DNA of 64,000 nucleotides from assembly GCA_963924555.1 (NCBI GenBank), contig OZ004583.1:7144582-7208581 (forward strand). The letters run 5' to 3'. The notes under the pieces are model-generated. The model saw only the letters and a program-made list of their open reading frames with translations. It had not been told where the DNA came from and did no database searches. A program made the position numbers and the translations under genes. The number at the start of each line of letters is the position of its first letter. Position 1 is the first letter of the stretch. Source of the stretch: Crambe crambe. Taxonomy: Eukaryota; Porifera; Demospongiae; Poecilosclerida; Crambeidae. Below, in pieces: positions 33,826 to 47,502 of this stretch.

Positions 33826-34399
33826 TTTTTATTTAGAATAATTATGCACACCATGATGTGACTGTGCTAGAGAAAAGATACAGTTTCATTCATAGTAAAG
33901 GACTCAAACACTGAATTTCAGAATCGAATTACGTAAATCTAATCCAAAGTATAATTTGCCGTGTGAAGCTGTTTACAAGGACATATTAGTATAGTTGTGT
34001 AAACCAAGGTATAAACTTGTACTGTCAGTTTGAGTCCCTTGTGAGACAAGTACGTATGTATGTGTGGATAATGGTATGGATGATGATGTGAGCCCTGTAT
34101 GGTGCAGTTCTTTATGTGAGATGACAGCATGTTTAGTTAGCAGCATATCAATTTTTTTTTTAATAGTCCCTTATGTGAAACCTATAATTATGGGTGTATT
34201 GGGATAATAGCCAATGTGAGCTAGCAGTAGTCCTTATGTGAAACCTATATGGTATTGGGATAATAGCCAATGTGAGCTAGCAGTAGTTCCTTATACAGTA
34301 TGTAGTTCCTCATATGAAACTTGTGTTGTGTTGGGATAACAAGCATGTGCCCCATGCTTGCCATATGAGCTAGCAGTAATTCCTTATAATAGTGTGCTA

Positions 34400-34600
34400 C
34401 ACTCTCTAAGTAGGGATGGCAGGTCAAAGTCCATAGGACTGTATAAACTAAAAACTCTTCTTTCTCTTCTACCCTTACTCTACAGGTTCTCAGAAGGCTA
34501 CAGTGAATCATTACATCTACAAAGAAGAGAGGAAAGTGTTCAAAAACCTAAAATTCATTCGCTAACATACGAAAAAAACGACATCTAAAATTGACTTTTG
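34400..34600. repeat. Single unit of the 230-bp repeat family
   Basis: Matches the units at 39051-39680 and about 52020-52185 (ctctaagtagggatgg..., ctctacaggttctcagaagg). Followed by an (aat)n tract at 34605-34630. Confidence 0.75.
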
Positions 34601-34766
34601 TTCATAATAATAATAATAATAATAATTAATAAGATCAGCGTACTGACTTACTGGCTGCAGCTATGACATTGAAATTGTTGCGATCTACTCTAGCACTACT
34701 TCCAGGCGTGCCTTTTGCTATTTGTTAAAACTAAAAAGATTTTATTCCAGGATTTCAGCTGTGTAC

Positions 34767-35110
34767 TATATAGCCTATACTCCATATAATGCACACTCTG
34801 TGCTGCCGACCATTACCTACTTCATCTAGGCTATACGGTGAGTTGATTTAATAGAGCTGGAGTATCTTTAGTTAAAAGTCTACGGCATTATCTAGCTGCT
34901 ACAGTATTACCTGCATGCTTAATCATATCTGTGCAGTTCTCCAAGCAGTATATTTTTACATCCGATGATTCAAAATGAGAATGTGGAGTCTGTAGTACAG
35001 ACACTGCTAGCTAGCTCAACAGTATTGAATGCTTTATAGATTAAAATATCTCTGCTCAATATCCACATACACACACATTATAGTGTGCAGAGGGTTAGCC
35101 CTTCAGCGCT
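34767..35110 (+). repeat. Dispersed repeat R2, copy 2
   Basis: Matches 7913-8260; see that entry. 35111-35496 shows nothing else recognisable. Confidence 0.65.
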
Positions 35111-35496
35111 TTTCATTATAGCACTGCTCATTTTGCACTGCAGATGCTCATCCCCCATACTCTCCTCCCTCAAGCAAATCTCAGCAGCCATTATATAAAT
35201 GTACTGATTAGTTTAGCTAGTTATTCTGATCAGACAGTATTCTACAATAAAGCTTTTATGCTGCAGTCACTCCTTCAAGGTGGTCATACTCTCCTCCCTC
35301 AAGACAACAGGCAATAAAAATACCTTGAAAGTGTTCAGTGAATTGTCATAGCTATAGCTAATTACAAAGAAAAAGAATGGAAATAGTGAGTGCAAAAAAT
35401 TTCTTATAAATAAAACTGTTATTTATCACTGCAGCATCATATCAAAATCTAGCTAGATTATGTACTTTGACTGCAGCACTGATTATGTACTTTGAT

Positions 35497-35754
35497 CAGT
35501 GGTGGATCTAGGAGAAGCGGATCTAGGAGAGGGCATTTCAGGCACATGCCCCCCCCCCCCCCCCCCCTTTTGGTGTGGCCACTTATAAGAGTTAGCTGCA
35601 GACTGGCTAAGCATCAAGTGGGCACAGTTTCCCTAAAGAGGTGTGGTTAGGCAAAGTGGGGATGGTCGGATAAATTTTTTTTCACGCGCAAGCGTGCAAA
35701 TATTCGCCCTAGCCCCCCCCCCCCCCCCTTCTAAAAATCCTGGATCCATCACTG
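35497..35754. mobile_element. 258-bp MITE with 5-bp TSD
   Basis: Ends CAGTGGTGGATCTAGG and CCTGGATCCATCACTG, TSD ttgat at 35492-35496 and 35755-35759. Contains two long C-runs and the shared gtgtggttag...cacgcgcaagcg core. Confidence 0.85.
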
Positions 35755-35989
35755 TTGATTGCTTAGCTAGCTGGTCAGATGGCCACTCCTCAGTATAGAT
35801 GCTCATCCTACATGGCTGTACGTATAGCTAGTCTGCTCACTTTATCATGCCAGTGTGTGACACCTCCAACTACACAAATTTTGTTAATAATCTTCCACAT
35901 CCAGTGCTACGTACTTACAAAAGTTTTTAAAAAAAGATTTTAAAAGGTTATGTTATGAATTTCTATAATTACAAAGAAAAAGAATGGAA

Positions 35990-36466
35990 ACAAGTGAGCG
36001 CAAAAAAATTTCTTCTAAATAAAAAGTGAAGTAGGGATAGCCATAAATTCAGCTGCATTCTTATCACTCCTAGCCCTCCTAATTTCAATAACCACGCCTC
36101 CCAACTTAAATCCCTACTCTTCACTCCCCCTTCAGCAATAAGTGAGTCAAGTAACCCCTACCCGTACCCATCAAGAATCACAGCAATAATATTATTACAA
36201 AACTACTATTCCTACTTCACTCCTAAGGAGGCCTAGGAGTGAAGTAGGAATAGTAGTTTTGTAATAATATTATTGCTGTGATTCTTGAGTTTGGTGATGG
36301 GTACGGGTAGGGGTTCACTTATTGCTGAAGGGGGAGTGAAGAGTAGGAATTTAAGTTGGGAGGCGTGGTTATTGAAATTAGGAGGGCTAGGAGTGATAGG
36401 AATGCAGCTGAATTTTATGGCTATCCCTACTTCACTTTTTATTTAGAAGAAATTTTTTGCGCTCAT
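35990..36466. mobile_element. 477-bp near-perfect foldback MITE
   Basis: Arms of about 235 bp; outer ends acaagtgagcgcaaaaaa...tttcttctaaataaaaag and the complement. The stem is richer in text shared with 29000-29505. The outer 35 bases recur in the foldbacks at 41101, 42025, 42933 and 57908. Confidence 0.85.
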
Positions 36467-36701
36467 GATAATAGCCATGCTTACCAATAATTATGAGCTA
36501 GCAGTAAGTCCCTTATGTGAAACCTACTGTGCATGCCAATATGAGCAAAACCTATTACACTAGTATTAAGGTCACTAATATGAACTATTGCAGTCTTGCC
36601 AAGTTGGTGACACCTCCTACTGTGGTGAGGAAGATTGACTGGATCAGGCCAGAAATGCTCCCAGAAGACAGGTACAGACATGTATATGCATGTACATAAT
36701 A

Positions 36702-37452
36702 TACTAGGGCAATGTTCAACATTCAGTTGACAGCGAGCGAGCAAGCAAGTTTTCTTTAGTGCTACAACTCTTTAGAAGATTTTGCTGTTTAGTTCATATG
36801 TATTAGATAAGCTACAACTACTACTTTAGCTTTAGACAGTGAGCAAGTGAGCATGATAGGCTCCAGTGCTTGATATTGTGTCAGAGACAAGATTCATGTA
36901 AGTGGTGGTTCCAACCAGAAAACTCCACACATCAAAAGCTGTAAATACTTACCACAAAGCACTTATATAAGCCAAGCGCCTACAATTCACTTTGATACAT
37001 TAGCTAATTTTGACAGAGTGAGCAAGCAAGTTAGTGCTACAACTGTTTTAGATTTGCTGTTGAGTTTATATGTAACAAAGTACTTAAATAAGCCAGGCTA
37101 GAACCTCTACAACTACTACTACAGTAATGTGCAGCATTTGACAGTGAGCAAGTGAGCAGCTGATAGGCTCCAGTACTTACAAGCTTGATATTGCTGTCAG
37201 AGACAAGAGTCATGTAAGTTGTGGTTCCAACCAGGAAGCTCCATACATAGAAAGCTGTAAATACTTACCACAAGCACTTAGATAACAAGCGCCTACAATC
37301 CACTTAGATAAGCCTAGGCCTCTACCGATAAAAGGCTGTAGAAAACAATCTAGCTTGATTAATTGGAGCATGCGCATTATGCACGCGCACAGCGCTACTA
37401 TTTCGGGACACGTATGTACGTACGCCTGCATTTTGGAGTGTAGACCTAGATA
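36702..37452 (+). repeat. Dispersed repeat R1, copy 2
   Basis: Begins actagggcaatgttcaacat. Copy 3 starts 811 bp later, so the two form a tandem pair separated by a 60-bp linker with agagagtgcgctagcactct. Confidence 0.8.
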
Positions 37453-37511
37453 TCAGAGAGTGCGCTAGCACTCTCTAAGTAGGGATGGCGGGTCAAAGGT
37501 CATAAGACTGT

Positions 37512-38266
37512 ACTAGGGCAATGTTCAACATTCAGTTGACAGCGAGCGAGCAAGCAAGTTTTCTTTAGTGCTACAACTCTTTAGAAGATTTTGCTGTTTA
37601 GTTCATATGTATTAGATAAGCTACAACTACTACTTTAGCTTTAGACAGTGAGCAAGTGAGCATGATAGGCTCCAGTGCTTGATATTGTGTCAGAGACAAG
37701 ATTCATGTAAGTGGTGGTTCCAACCAGAAAACTCCACACATCAAAAGCTGTAAATACTTACCACAAAGCACTTATATAAGCCAAGCGCCTACAATTCACT
37801 TTGATACATTAGCTAATTTTGACAGTGAGTGAGCAAGCAAGTTAGTGCTACAACTGTTTTAGATTTGCTGTTGAGTTTATATGTAACAAAGTACTTAAAT
37901 AAGCCAGGCTAGAGCCTCTACAACTACTACTATAGTAATGTGCAGCATTTGACAGTGAGCAAGTGAGCAGCTGATAGGCTCCAGTACTTACAAGCTTGAT
38001 ATTGCTGTCAGAGACAAGAGTCATGTAAGTTGTGGTTCCAACCAGGAAGCTCCATACATAGAAAGCTGTAAATACTTACCACAAGCACTTAGATAACAAG
38101 CGCCTACAATCCACTTAGATAAGCCTAGGCCTCTACCGATAAAAGGCTGTAGAAAACAATCTAGCTTGATTAATTGGAGCATGCGCATTATGCACGCGCA
38201 CAGCGCTACTATTTCGGGACACGTACGTACGTACGCCTGCGGCATTTTGGAGTGTAGACCTAGATG
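37512..38266 (+). repeat. Dispersed repeat R1, copy 3
   Basis: Almost identical to copy 2; ends cattttggagtgtagaccta as copy 2 does. Open frames inside (73-74 codons, minus) are duplicated by the repeat and have no recognisable domain. Confidence 0.8.
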
Positions 38267-38272
38267 TAATAG

Positions 38273-38389
38273 TTATTAACCAAGCGCTAGGTTTGTAGTC
38301 GAATTATAAGCACGAGGCCCGAGGGCGAAGCCCGAGGGGCGAGTGCTTATAATTCACTACAAACCGCACGCGCGCGGTTAATAACTATT
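38273..38389. repeat. Foldback MITE
   Basis: Palindrome with aatagttattaacc / ggttaataactatt ends and gtttgtagtcgaattataag inner arms, GC-rich loop aggcccgagggcgaagcccg. 38390-39045 holds no recognised gene. Confidence 0.8.
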
Positions 38390-39046
38390 TTATAGCCCGC
38401 GCGAGTGTACTACGCATGCTCAGTGCTTCTGTCTCTATAGCGATGTAGCTGCTTACAAGAATATGGCCATCCCACTTCAACGTCGTGATTCGTATGGTAC
38501 CGAACTATCTTTCACTCTATAACCCACCCACTCACTGTGTTGCCCACGTAAGGTAGGGGCACAGCGTCATAATTATGGTTGGACGCTGAATGGCAAGTAG
38601 GGCAGCTAGTGCAGAATACCAGCCACGCTGTTACACAGCTCGCAAGTTCTGCCTTTTATGCTGGCTACTCTCTGAAAAGCTTGTTGGGTTTGAAATGGGG
38701 AATGTGGTCAATGAATATCATTATAGCGTGCTCACCGTGTTCAATGAATAATATTGAAATTCTTTTCTGAGAGTAGTTAGTATAAGGACAGAACTCTATA
38801 CTGTCACATACTCACCTTTCAGTCTAGTCACAACTCCTTAAAAGTACAATATCAACTTTGCAGAATCTATATCTAACTTTTCCCTGTAAACACCACCCCA
38901 GGCTACAATTACATGCACTGTATCACATTTATAAATCCATGTAAATCGGTCCGTTACCATGGCAACGGGCTATAAATATATATATATATTTAAAATTTCA
39001 ATGAGTCATGACCTGAGAGTCAGCTCGCTCGCTGCGCTCGCTCGCT

Positions 39047-39680
39047 GCAATAAACTAAAAACTCTTCTTTCTCTTCTACCCTTGCTCTACAGGTTCTCAG
39101 AAGGCTACAGTGAGATACTACTTCTACAAAGAAGAGAGGAGAGTGTTCAAAAACCAAAAATTCATTCGCTAACATAAGAAAAAAACGAGTTCTAAAATTG
39201 ACTTTTGTTCATTTTCTTTATCAGAGAGTGCGCTAGCACTCTCTAAGTAGGGATGGCGGGTCAAAGGTCATAAGACTGTATAAACTAAAAACTCTTCTTT
39301 CTCTTCTACCCTTGCTCTACAGGTTCTCAGAAGGCTACAGTGAGATACTACTTCTACAAAGAAGAGAGGAGAGTGTTCAAAAACCAAAAATTCATTCGCT
39401 AACATAAGAAAAAAACGAGTTCTAAAATTGACTTTTGTTCATTTTCTTTATCAGAGAGTGCGCTAGCACTCTCTAAGTAGGGATGGCGGGTCAAAGGTCA
39501 TAAGACTGTATAAACTAAAAACTCTTCTTTCTCTTCTACCCTTGCTCTACAGGTTCTCAGAAGGCTACAGTGAGATACTACTTCTACAAAGAAGAGAGGA
39601 GAGTGTTCAAAAATCAAAAATTCATTCGCTAACATAAGAAGAAAACGAGTTCTAAAATTGACTTTTGTTCATTTTCTTTA
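39047..39680. repeat. 230-bp tandem repeat, about 2.8 units
   Basis: Units begin taaactaaaaactcttc at 39051, 39281 and 39511, exact 230-bp period and near-identical sequence, indicating recent amplification. Each contains a tctctctac-like acceptor followed by a short open stretch, but no known protein. Confidence 0.9.
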
Positions 39681-39850
39681 TAATAATAATAATAATAAGG
39701 ATAATAAATATCAGATCAACGCCCCGACTTACTGGCTATAGTCATCAAAATTCTGCTTTGGCCATCTGTTAGAGCGGCACCTAGAGGCTGATCTTTTGCT
39801 ATTAGTTTTGACTAAGGCTCTACTTCACTATTCGATAGCACTCGGCACTA

Positions 39851-40657
39851 AAGTCTATTCGCGTTCACCTCGACCTTTTTATATCCGTGATAACTTGCTC
39901 AATTCTTGACCAATTTCAAAATTTCAAACACCAGCAGCTAGCTAATTATCCGAGATTTATGATGATACTTTTTATAAAGACTCAATCCTTACCAGTAAGA
40001 AGTTAGCTGTATGTCCCATAAGCAAAGTATGGAGCTGCCATTCACCACAAGGAATGTAGTGCGCGCGCATTGCACGCGATAGAGCAACAACAATGGCTGC
40101 CAGGTGCTACTGAATCTCGAGTAAGTTAGCTAGCTTACGCAAGTAACTGCTGGTTAAAACTAAGAAATATGAATTATAGAATAGTTCAGCTAACTAGAAA
40201 ACTGAATCACAGAATCTTTTAGCTAACTAGATCGATAGAATCAATGAGAAGTCACATTTTCAATTTAACTACAATATTCGAATCACTGCTAATTTTCCCG
40301 GCAGTTTAGCTTATACAGAACATTCATTGCTAAACCCTCCAGGAGTTGCTGGGATCAGGAAAGGAAGGAGCAGGCTTGAGATGTCAGCTGAACCACCCTA
40401 CCTCTCTGGGGATTGTCCAGTAGAAGAACAAGGCAGAAGTCCAGGGAGAGTCATGGCAGGCATGAGAGAAAGTCACGCAAAAACGAGAAAAGAAACGAGA
40501 AAATAACTTGATCTAAACTGATAACACGTGGCTTGGCTCCAATTACCCGCGCATACTTATAGCCATAACTATGTGGCTAATTGGATTAATACGCGTTCTT
40601 ACGTAAGCTTACCACACCACAGCTACTTCCGGGGTCGAGGTGAACGCGAATAGACTT
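39851..40657. mobile_element. 807-bp TA-target element in composite unit 1
   Basis: Perfect ends AAGTCTATTCGCGTTCACC and complement, TA duplicated at 39849-39850 and 40658-40659. Units 2 and 3 show the uninterrupted site cggcacTAgctaatc. Tc1/mariner-like target; no transposase. Confidence 0.9.
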
Positions 40658-41100
40658 TAGCTAATCTTTCTACGCCATTTTGAAGCGCACGTCGGTAGGG
40701 GGCGGGGCCTGTGGGCGGAGCCACGAAAACTTCAAACTGTTCAGTAGCTCTGCTAGTTAGGCTTAGGTCTTGAGTTTAATCGTTTAGCTAGCTATTTATT
40801 CTTATCTGATGATGTTCCAGTCACTCCTTACTGAATTACAGTACAGATGCTCATCCTATAGTAGTATTATAGCCAGTACTTGGCTGTAATGTAGTCACCA
40901 TGCTCATTTACATTGTTATTGCTGATATTCAATAGCTAATAGACAAAACTGAATAGCTAAACAAATTCTTTAACCAGTGACCCTACAAAAGAAAAAGATA
41001 AGGTTTATGTAGAGCTGGCTTTGTACTGTACTGTAGCTTCATCACTGCATACTCTCAGTTGAAGTGACAGTCAATGCAAGCACTAAGAAAAAGGATGGAA

Positions 41101-41368
41101 ACAAGTGAGCATAAAAAATTTCTTCTAAATAAAAAGGTTAAGTAGGGATAGCCTAAAATCTAGCTGGGCTATGTAATGTACTGCAGCCTAGCTCGTATGA
41201 AAACAATCCCTACTTTTACAACTGCCGTAGCTAGCTATAGGTAGTGGATGTAAATGTAGGGATTGTTTTCATACGAGCTAGGCTGCAGTACATTACATAG
41301 CCCAGCTAGATTTTAGGCTATCCCTACTTAACCTTTTTATTTAGAAGAAATTTTTTATGCTCACTTGT
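41101..41368. mobile_element. Foldback MITE, composite unit 1
   Basis: 268-bp palindrome, ends acaagtgagcataaaaaa; stem ctagctgggctatgtaatgt. Confidence 0.85.
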
Positions 41369-42024
41369 AATAATAATAATAATAATAATAAGGATAATAA
41401 ATATAAGATCGACGCCCCGACTTACTGGCTATAGTCATCAAAATTCTGCTTTGGCCATCTGTTAGAGCGGCACCTAGAGGCTGATCTTTTGCTCTTAGTT
41501 TTGACTAAGGCTCTACTTCACTATTCGATAGCACTCGGCACTAGCTAATCTTTCTACGCCATTTTGAAGCGCACGTCGTTAGGGGGCGGGGCTTATGGGC
41601 GGAGCCACGTAAGCTTCTTAAGCTAGCTAAGCTCGGCTATAGGTCTTCAGTTTAATCGCTATTTATTCTTATCTGATGATGTTACAGTCACTCCTTGCTG
41701 AATTACAGTACAGATGCTCATCTTATAGTAGTGTTTATAGCCAGTACTTGGCTGTAGTGTAGTCAGCTCACTTCACCATGCCATGCACATGTCATTTACA
41801 TTGCTGTTGCTGTAAAGTAAATAATAGACAAAACTTAAATAGCTAAACAAATTCTTCAACCATGCAGAGACTGTGTAGCTATGTACCTACAAAAGAAAGA
41901 GATACTCCTGTCAAATTAATAATCACTGCATACTCTCAGTTGAAGTGACAGTCAATACTGCCACTCAATTCTTTACATACACAAACTTATATTCAACTTC
42001 AAGCACTATGAAAAAAGGATAGAA

Positions 42025-42290
42025 ACAAGTAAGCGCAAAAAATTTCTTCTAAATAAAAAGATTAAGTAGGGATTGCTTAAAATCTAGCTGGGCTATAATA
42101 TAATGTACTGCAGCCTTGTATGAAAATAATCCCTACTTTTACAACTGCCATAGCTAGCTATAGGTAGTGGATATAAATGTAGGGATTATTTTCATACAAG
42201 GCTGCAGTACATTATATTATAGCCCAGCTAGATTTTAAGCAATCCCTACTTAATCTTTTTATTTAGAAGAAATTTTTTGCGCTTACTTGT
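42025..42290. mobile_element. Foldback MITE, composite unit 2
   Basis: 266-bp palindrome, ends acaagtaagcgcaaaaaa; same stem as units 1 and 3 with matched changes on both arms. Confidence 0.85.
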
Positions 42291-42932
42291 AATAATAATA
42301 ATAATAAGGATAATAAATATAAGATCGACACCCCGACTTACTGGCTATAGTCATCAAAATTCTGCTTTGGCCATCTGTTAGAGCGGCACCTAGAGGCTGA
42401 TCTTTTGCTCTTAGTTTTGACTAAGGCTCTACTTCACTATTCGATAGCACTCGGCACTAGCTAATCTTTCTACGCCATTTTGAAGCGCACGTCGTTAGGG
42501 GGCGGGGCTTATGGGCGGAGCCACGTAAGCTTCTTAAGCTAGCTAAGCGGCTAGGTCTTCAGTTTAATCGCTATTTATTCTTATCTGATGATGTTATAGT
42601 CACTCCTTGCTGAATTACAGTACAGATGCTCATCTTTTAGTAGTGTTTATAGCCAGTACTTGGCTGTAGTGTAGTCAGCTCACTTCACCATGCCATGCAC
42701 ATGTCATTTACATTGCTGTTGCTGTAAAGTAAATAATAGACAAAACTTAAATAGCTAAACAAATTCTTCAACCATGCAGAGACTGTGTATGTACCTACAA
42801 AAGAAAGAGATACTCATGTCAAATTAATAATCACTGCATACTCTCAGTTGAAGTGACAGTCAATACTGCCACTCAATTCTTTACATACACAAACTTATAT
42901 TCAACTTCAAGCACTATGAAAAAAGGATAGAA

Positions 42933-43202
42933 ACAAGTAAGCGCAAAAAATTTCTTCTAAATAAAAAGGTTAAGTAGGGATAGCTTAAAATCTAGCTGGG
43001 CTATAATATAATGTACTGCAGCCTTGTATGAAAATAATCCCTACTTTTACAACTGCCATAGCTAGCTAGCTATAGGTAGTGGATATAAATGTAGGGATTA
43101 TTTTCATACGAGGCTGCAGTACATTATATTATAGCCCAGCTAGATTTTAAGCTATCCCTACTTAACCTTTTTATTTAGAAGAAATTTTTTGCGCTTACTT
43201 GT
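42933..43202. mobile_element. Foldback MITE, composite unit 3
   Basis: 270-bp palindrome, ends acaagtaagcgcaaaaaa; followed by a (ta)n tract. Confidence 0.85.
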
Positions 43203-44268
43203 ATATATATATATATTTAAAATTTCAATGAATCATGACCTGAGAGTCAGCTCGCTCGCTGCGCTCGCTCGCTGCAATTATCTCTTCACTCAAGTGGTTA
43301 ATGTCTCTTCACTTGGTTATAATCATGAGAAAATACTTCCTTCTCTTCCAGCATGTTTCTTTTTGTTTTTGAGTAGCACAGTGTAGTTAGCTAGTAGGAT
43401 ACTATGTTAGTATGACATGTATTTAGAGGTCCCAGTCCACAAAGTGGGTGGGACAAGGAGTGCTTAAGGCCTATAGCTATTGAACACTCTCTTTATCCCT
43501 ACAGGTACGTATGTATAGTGGACAGACCGTTTCAGTGAAACCTCTCTATAGCGACCACCTTAATAAAAACCTCTGTATACAGTTACAGTGAAATTTCTCT
43601 ATAGCGACCACCCAAGTATAAATATCCATTTAGTTACAGTCTATGGTTACCACCCAAGTAAAAACCTCTGGACAGTTACAGTGAAGCTTCTCTATATAGT
43701 GCCCACCATATCTGGACAGTTACAGTGAAATTTCTTTTATAGTGACCACCCGTATAACCGACTACCCATAATTACTGTGTACGTTTAATCTCTATAGCAA
43801 CCACCCCTAGAATATGAAGAAAATGAATGGCAAATTGGCTTAAGAATTCAGGGGAATATTCACCCTGCTACTATATGGATTCATACATAGATAAGAATCC
43901 TTAATATGTATAGTGATAAGGTGGTCTCCCTTTAATCTGACCACCTTTATTTAGGGCCAGCAGAAGTGGACATCCTGATAGTGGACATCCTCATTTCAGG
44001 GGATTTTTTCCCCCAAAAAGTCTGAATACAGGGGTGGCCTCATTTCAGGGGTCTTGGTTAGAGGGAGTTCAATGTATTCCACTAGATCGAATTCGATTGA
44101 ATACCCTAATATTTGAAAACACTGAAATGGCAATTTTTTGTTTGTTGTTTTTTGGAAAATGGCCAGTCACTCTAATAATTATGAATAAGCTATTGTGTAA
44201 CATAGATACCAAATAAGGCACTGTGTAGTGTATACTGCTTGTATTTGTGACCAGCTTGTGACATGTTA

Positions 44269-44729
44269 CAGTGGTGTATCTAGAGTTTGAGCTAGGAGGG
44301 TGCTTGCTAGCTAGATAATACGCGCGTAAGCGCGCGCGAAATTTTTTCGAACCACGCCCACTTTTGATTAACCACACCCTCTTTATTATACCCAGATGAT
44401 GGCCTAAGTATTAGCTACCCTACTTTACCAGCGTACAGAATCAGAAGTGAGAAGACACTGGTGCAGACTGAATAAAGAAGCACAGAAATTTTAGATCGAG
44501 ATGTGCATTATTTAGGGTAAAAACGTGCCGGGCGCATGCGCCTCGCCGATGTGATTATTGAACTCTGACCCAATGCTGCTCTTTCTGTAAGTGTAATATT
44601 AAACTCTTGCTAGATGATCAGCTTTAAATAATTGGATAGATAACTATAGAAGCGAGCCTACTGAAAAAGCTAGCTAGCAGCTGAGGGGGGTGCTCGAGCA
44701 CCCTGAGCACCTCGCTAGATACGCCACTG
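44269..44729. mobile_element. 461-bp MITE with 5-bp TSD, empty site known
   Basis: Ends CAGTGGTGTATCTAG and CTAGATACGCCACTG, TSD tgtta at 44264-44268 and 44730-44734. The intact KDM7 gene has the single target tgtta at 25128-25132, so the duplication is proven by the paralogue. Confidence 0.93.
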
Positions 44730-45313
44730 TGTTATACAGATGAGTAGTACTATATCTCTATATAGTACATAGATTCCCAAATTGGGTAAGAAGTCACATT
44801 TTTTTATTGTGCAGTATGTACTTTCCTGATTCTCTAATTAGGATGATATTCGAGGATTCCAATTCTGTACACACTGTTGTCTTAGTTTTGATTTGGGAGT
44901 GGTTCATGTTAGTCAAAATGAATCATAATTATTGTTTGGTATGGAATGTGGACTTCATGTGTAGCTAACGTTTTCTGTTCCATGTCATGTATTTTTGTTG
45001 TCATTGGTTGTTTATGTAGTTGAGTCATGCCAGCACTGTGTAGGCTTCCTCATTAAGATGTCCGTCTGTCTGACATCCATCTGTGACCATAGTCATTGCT
45101 GGGATCAGATTTAGTGCCCTCACAATAATACAGTCATACCTTTACAATTGAAATTCACATAATTGATATTTCACGACATAATTGATGCAAAAATCCTGTG
45201 ATAGATAGTGACATGACACAATATTGTATGTAAGTTCTTTAATTGCAAGAATTCTCTTGAATATAATAGGAAATTTTAGACTGAGCCTTACTACAGTGCA
45301 CATAATGTATTAG

Positions 45314-45412
<99 letters not shown>

Positions 45413-47502
45413 TAAATGAGGTATATCGTGGGAAAATAACTCATCTGGTAAGAGGTCATCATATTTACATGTATAAGTGATGACCTTGTACCAAGAAACC
45501 TCAGCCTTAAATTAGGACATGTAGGTACATACTTGTTGTCCTGATATGTCCGTGATCATATCAAGTGGTGGAGGATTACCGAATTCCTAATGGTATAATG
45601 AACCCTTTACCATTTTTCGATAGCAATGGTTTATTGATTTGCTTACCCTTTACCAAGGTATAACTTAGGATCTATGAGATGGAGCTAAGACTGAATACAC
45701 CTCTCAAGTTCTGTCATCCTTGCTATGAGGCACTCACCTGGTTCGCTGCAGCAAACTATCTCAGAGAAATGAGAGGTAGAGTACTTAGACATAGCTAAAT
45801 ACACAAAGAGTGGTGGGGTCTATCATAAGGCCAACCCAAGTTTCTCATTTGCATACAATAATATCTCAATCATCTGGAGTTACTCTATGGGTCATTAAAG
45901 TATGCAACATTTTCATGGAACCAGATTTCTCTCCTGATTTTAGAGAAGTTTCACCATAAGGGAAAAGGTTCTGTTGGGAATCATATACATACATACATAC
46001 ATACATACATACAGGTTGCATGCATGTCCTTTTCTTTCCTGTTGTGTTAGAATCATTGGATGAGGGCACGTCCCCTCCATGTTATCTGGTGGATGGTCTG
46101 AAGGAGTTGGTGTATAGTTTCAAGGAGTGGACACGAACCAGAGAGGTGAGGACGGGGTGGGGTTCTCCCAGAGGTGAGGATGGGTGGGTTCTCCCAGAAG
46201 TGAGGGGTGGGGTTATTCAGAGCAAATACATGGATCAGTATCTCTGTATGACTATGTATGGCTGCTGGTACAAAGCTTTATATCTCTTAGGGGAAGTTAC
46301 ATTTTACGTATACTTGTGTACTGTGTATTATTTTCTATTGTATCATACTGAAAGTGTTGTGCTATGATCTACGCATGTCGTGCCATATATCTACGTAACT
46401 TATCGAAAACCAACTGGTCAATAATTATTGAGCTGACACTCCTTGCATGCAACAAGGAAAAAAAGTCTTGCCTATTGCATAATGGTGTACAGAACATTAC
46501 CAGGTGTCCTGTACTGTATGGAATTCAATGTAAAAAGAACAAGACTCAACAAGTCCAAACATCCCCATAACATATAAGATGTAAGGGTGACATATGTATG
46601 ACACCTTTGGTCTTGTAAAAGACACCTTTGGTCTTGTAAAAGTGGGCATTACAAAGAATTTGGCCTGCATTCAAAAACTCTTGAGTGGATGTGTTTACCT
46701 ATAATTATTGCAGTTCTTGATGGTCTAATTTGTGTCATTGTTTGTGCAGGGTATGAAGACTCATGGTGCTCAGATCCCACCAGACCTTCATCCACCCAAA
46801 CTAATAGAGCAGCTGACCAGAGTCATCCAGAGAGCCAAGGAATTATCAAATGTGGTAAAACCCTAACATGCACCCTGTGCCCAAAGCAATAGTATGCAGG
46901 CTAGTGATGCTGTAGTGTTTATGTACCATTCATCCTAAATAATCATAAGTAGAGTAGATGGGCAGTAGCTATTCTATTCACTTAGATTGGTCACATACTT
47001 GTGAAGGGTTCTGCCCACACTGGTCAACAGTGGCCATTTCGGCCACCACTATGGTTATTTCAGCCACCACTGGGATATTTCAGCCACCACTCATACTTAA
47101 CTATAGTAACTTTAGGCTTTTCTTATTTCTCTCAGCTAACAATGTCATGATTAAATTCAATCGAATTAGTTCTCATAAAAATTAGCTTTATGAAACAAAC
47201 CACCATTTAAACCAGAATACTCTAGCCTTCATCAGGGTGATACAAAAAATGCACACAGAAACGTTCTTATATAGCTACGCTTGTTATCTAGACAACGCAC
47301 ATGCATACGCCTATGGATATCATGTTAACCCCTAAAATTGATAAAAGTGGGCATGGAAATCTCGGCCGCCACTCAAGAATACTAGGCAGAAACCCTGGGG
47401 AAAATGATTATTCAAGTGAATTACATGTGAATGTTGGTTCTGCAATGATACATAGCTATAGCATGGTCAAATAAGTAGGTGTGGCTTGGGCTATAATTAC
47501 AG

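Larger units (their letters stand above)
39681..43202. repeat. Triplicated composite block (about 0.9 kb unit)
   Basis: Three tandem units: 39681-41368, 41369-42290 and 42291-43202. Each runs from an (aat)n tract through ttactggctatagtcatcaa and gggcggggc to a terminal foldback MITE. Unit 1 is longer because of an 807-bp insertion. The block lies in intron 7 of the dead KDM7 copy. No genes seen. Confidence 0.85.

Noticed and set aside
37210..38245. Duplicated 73-74 codon minus-strand ORFs (MQAYVHTCPEIV type)
   Set aside because: Identical because repeat R1 is duplicated; no recognised domain and no similarity pattern indicating selection.
39047..39680. CRISPR-like array
   Set aside because: Units are 230 bp and fully repeated with no variable spacers; a eukaryotic tandem repeat.
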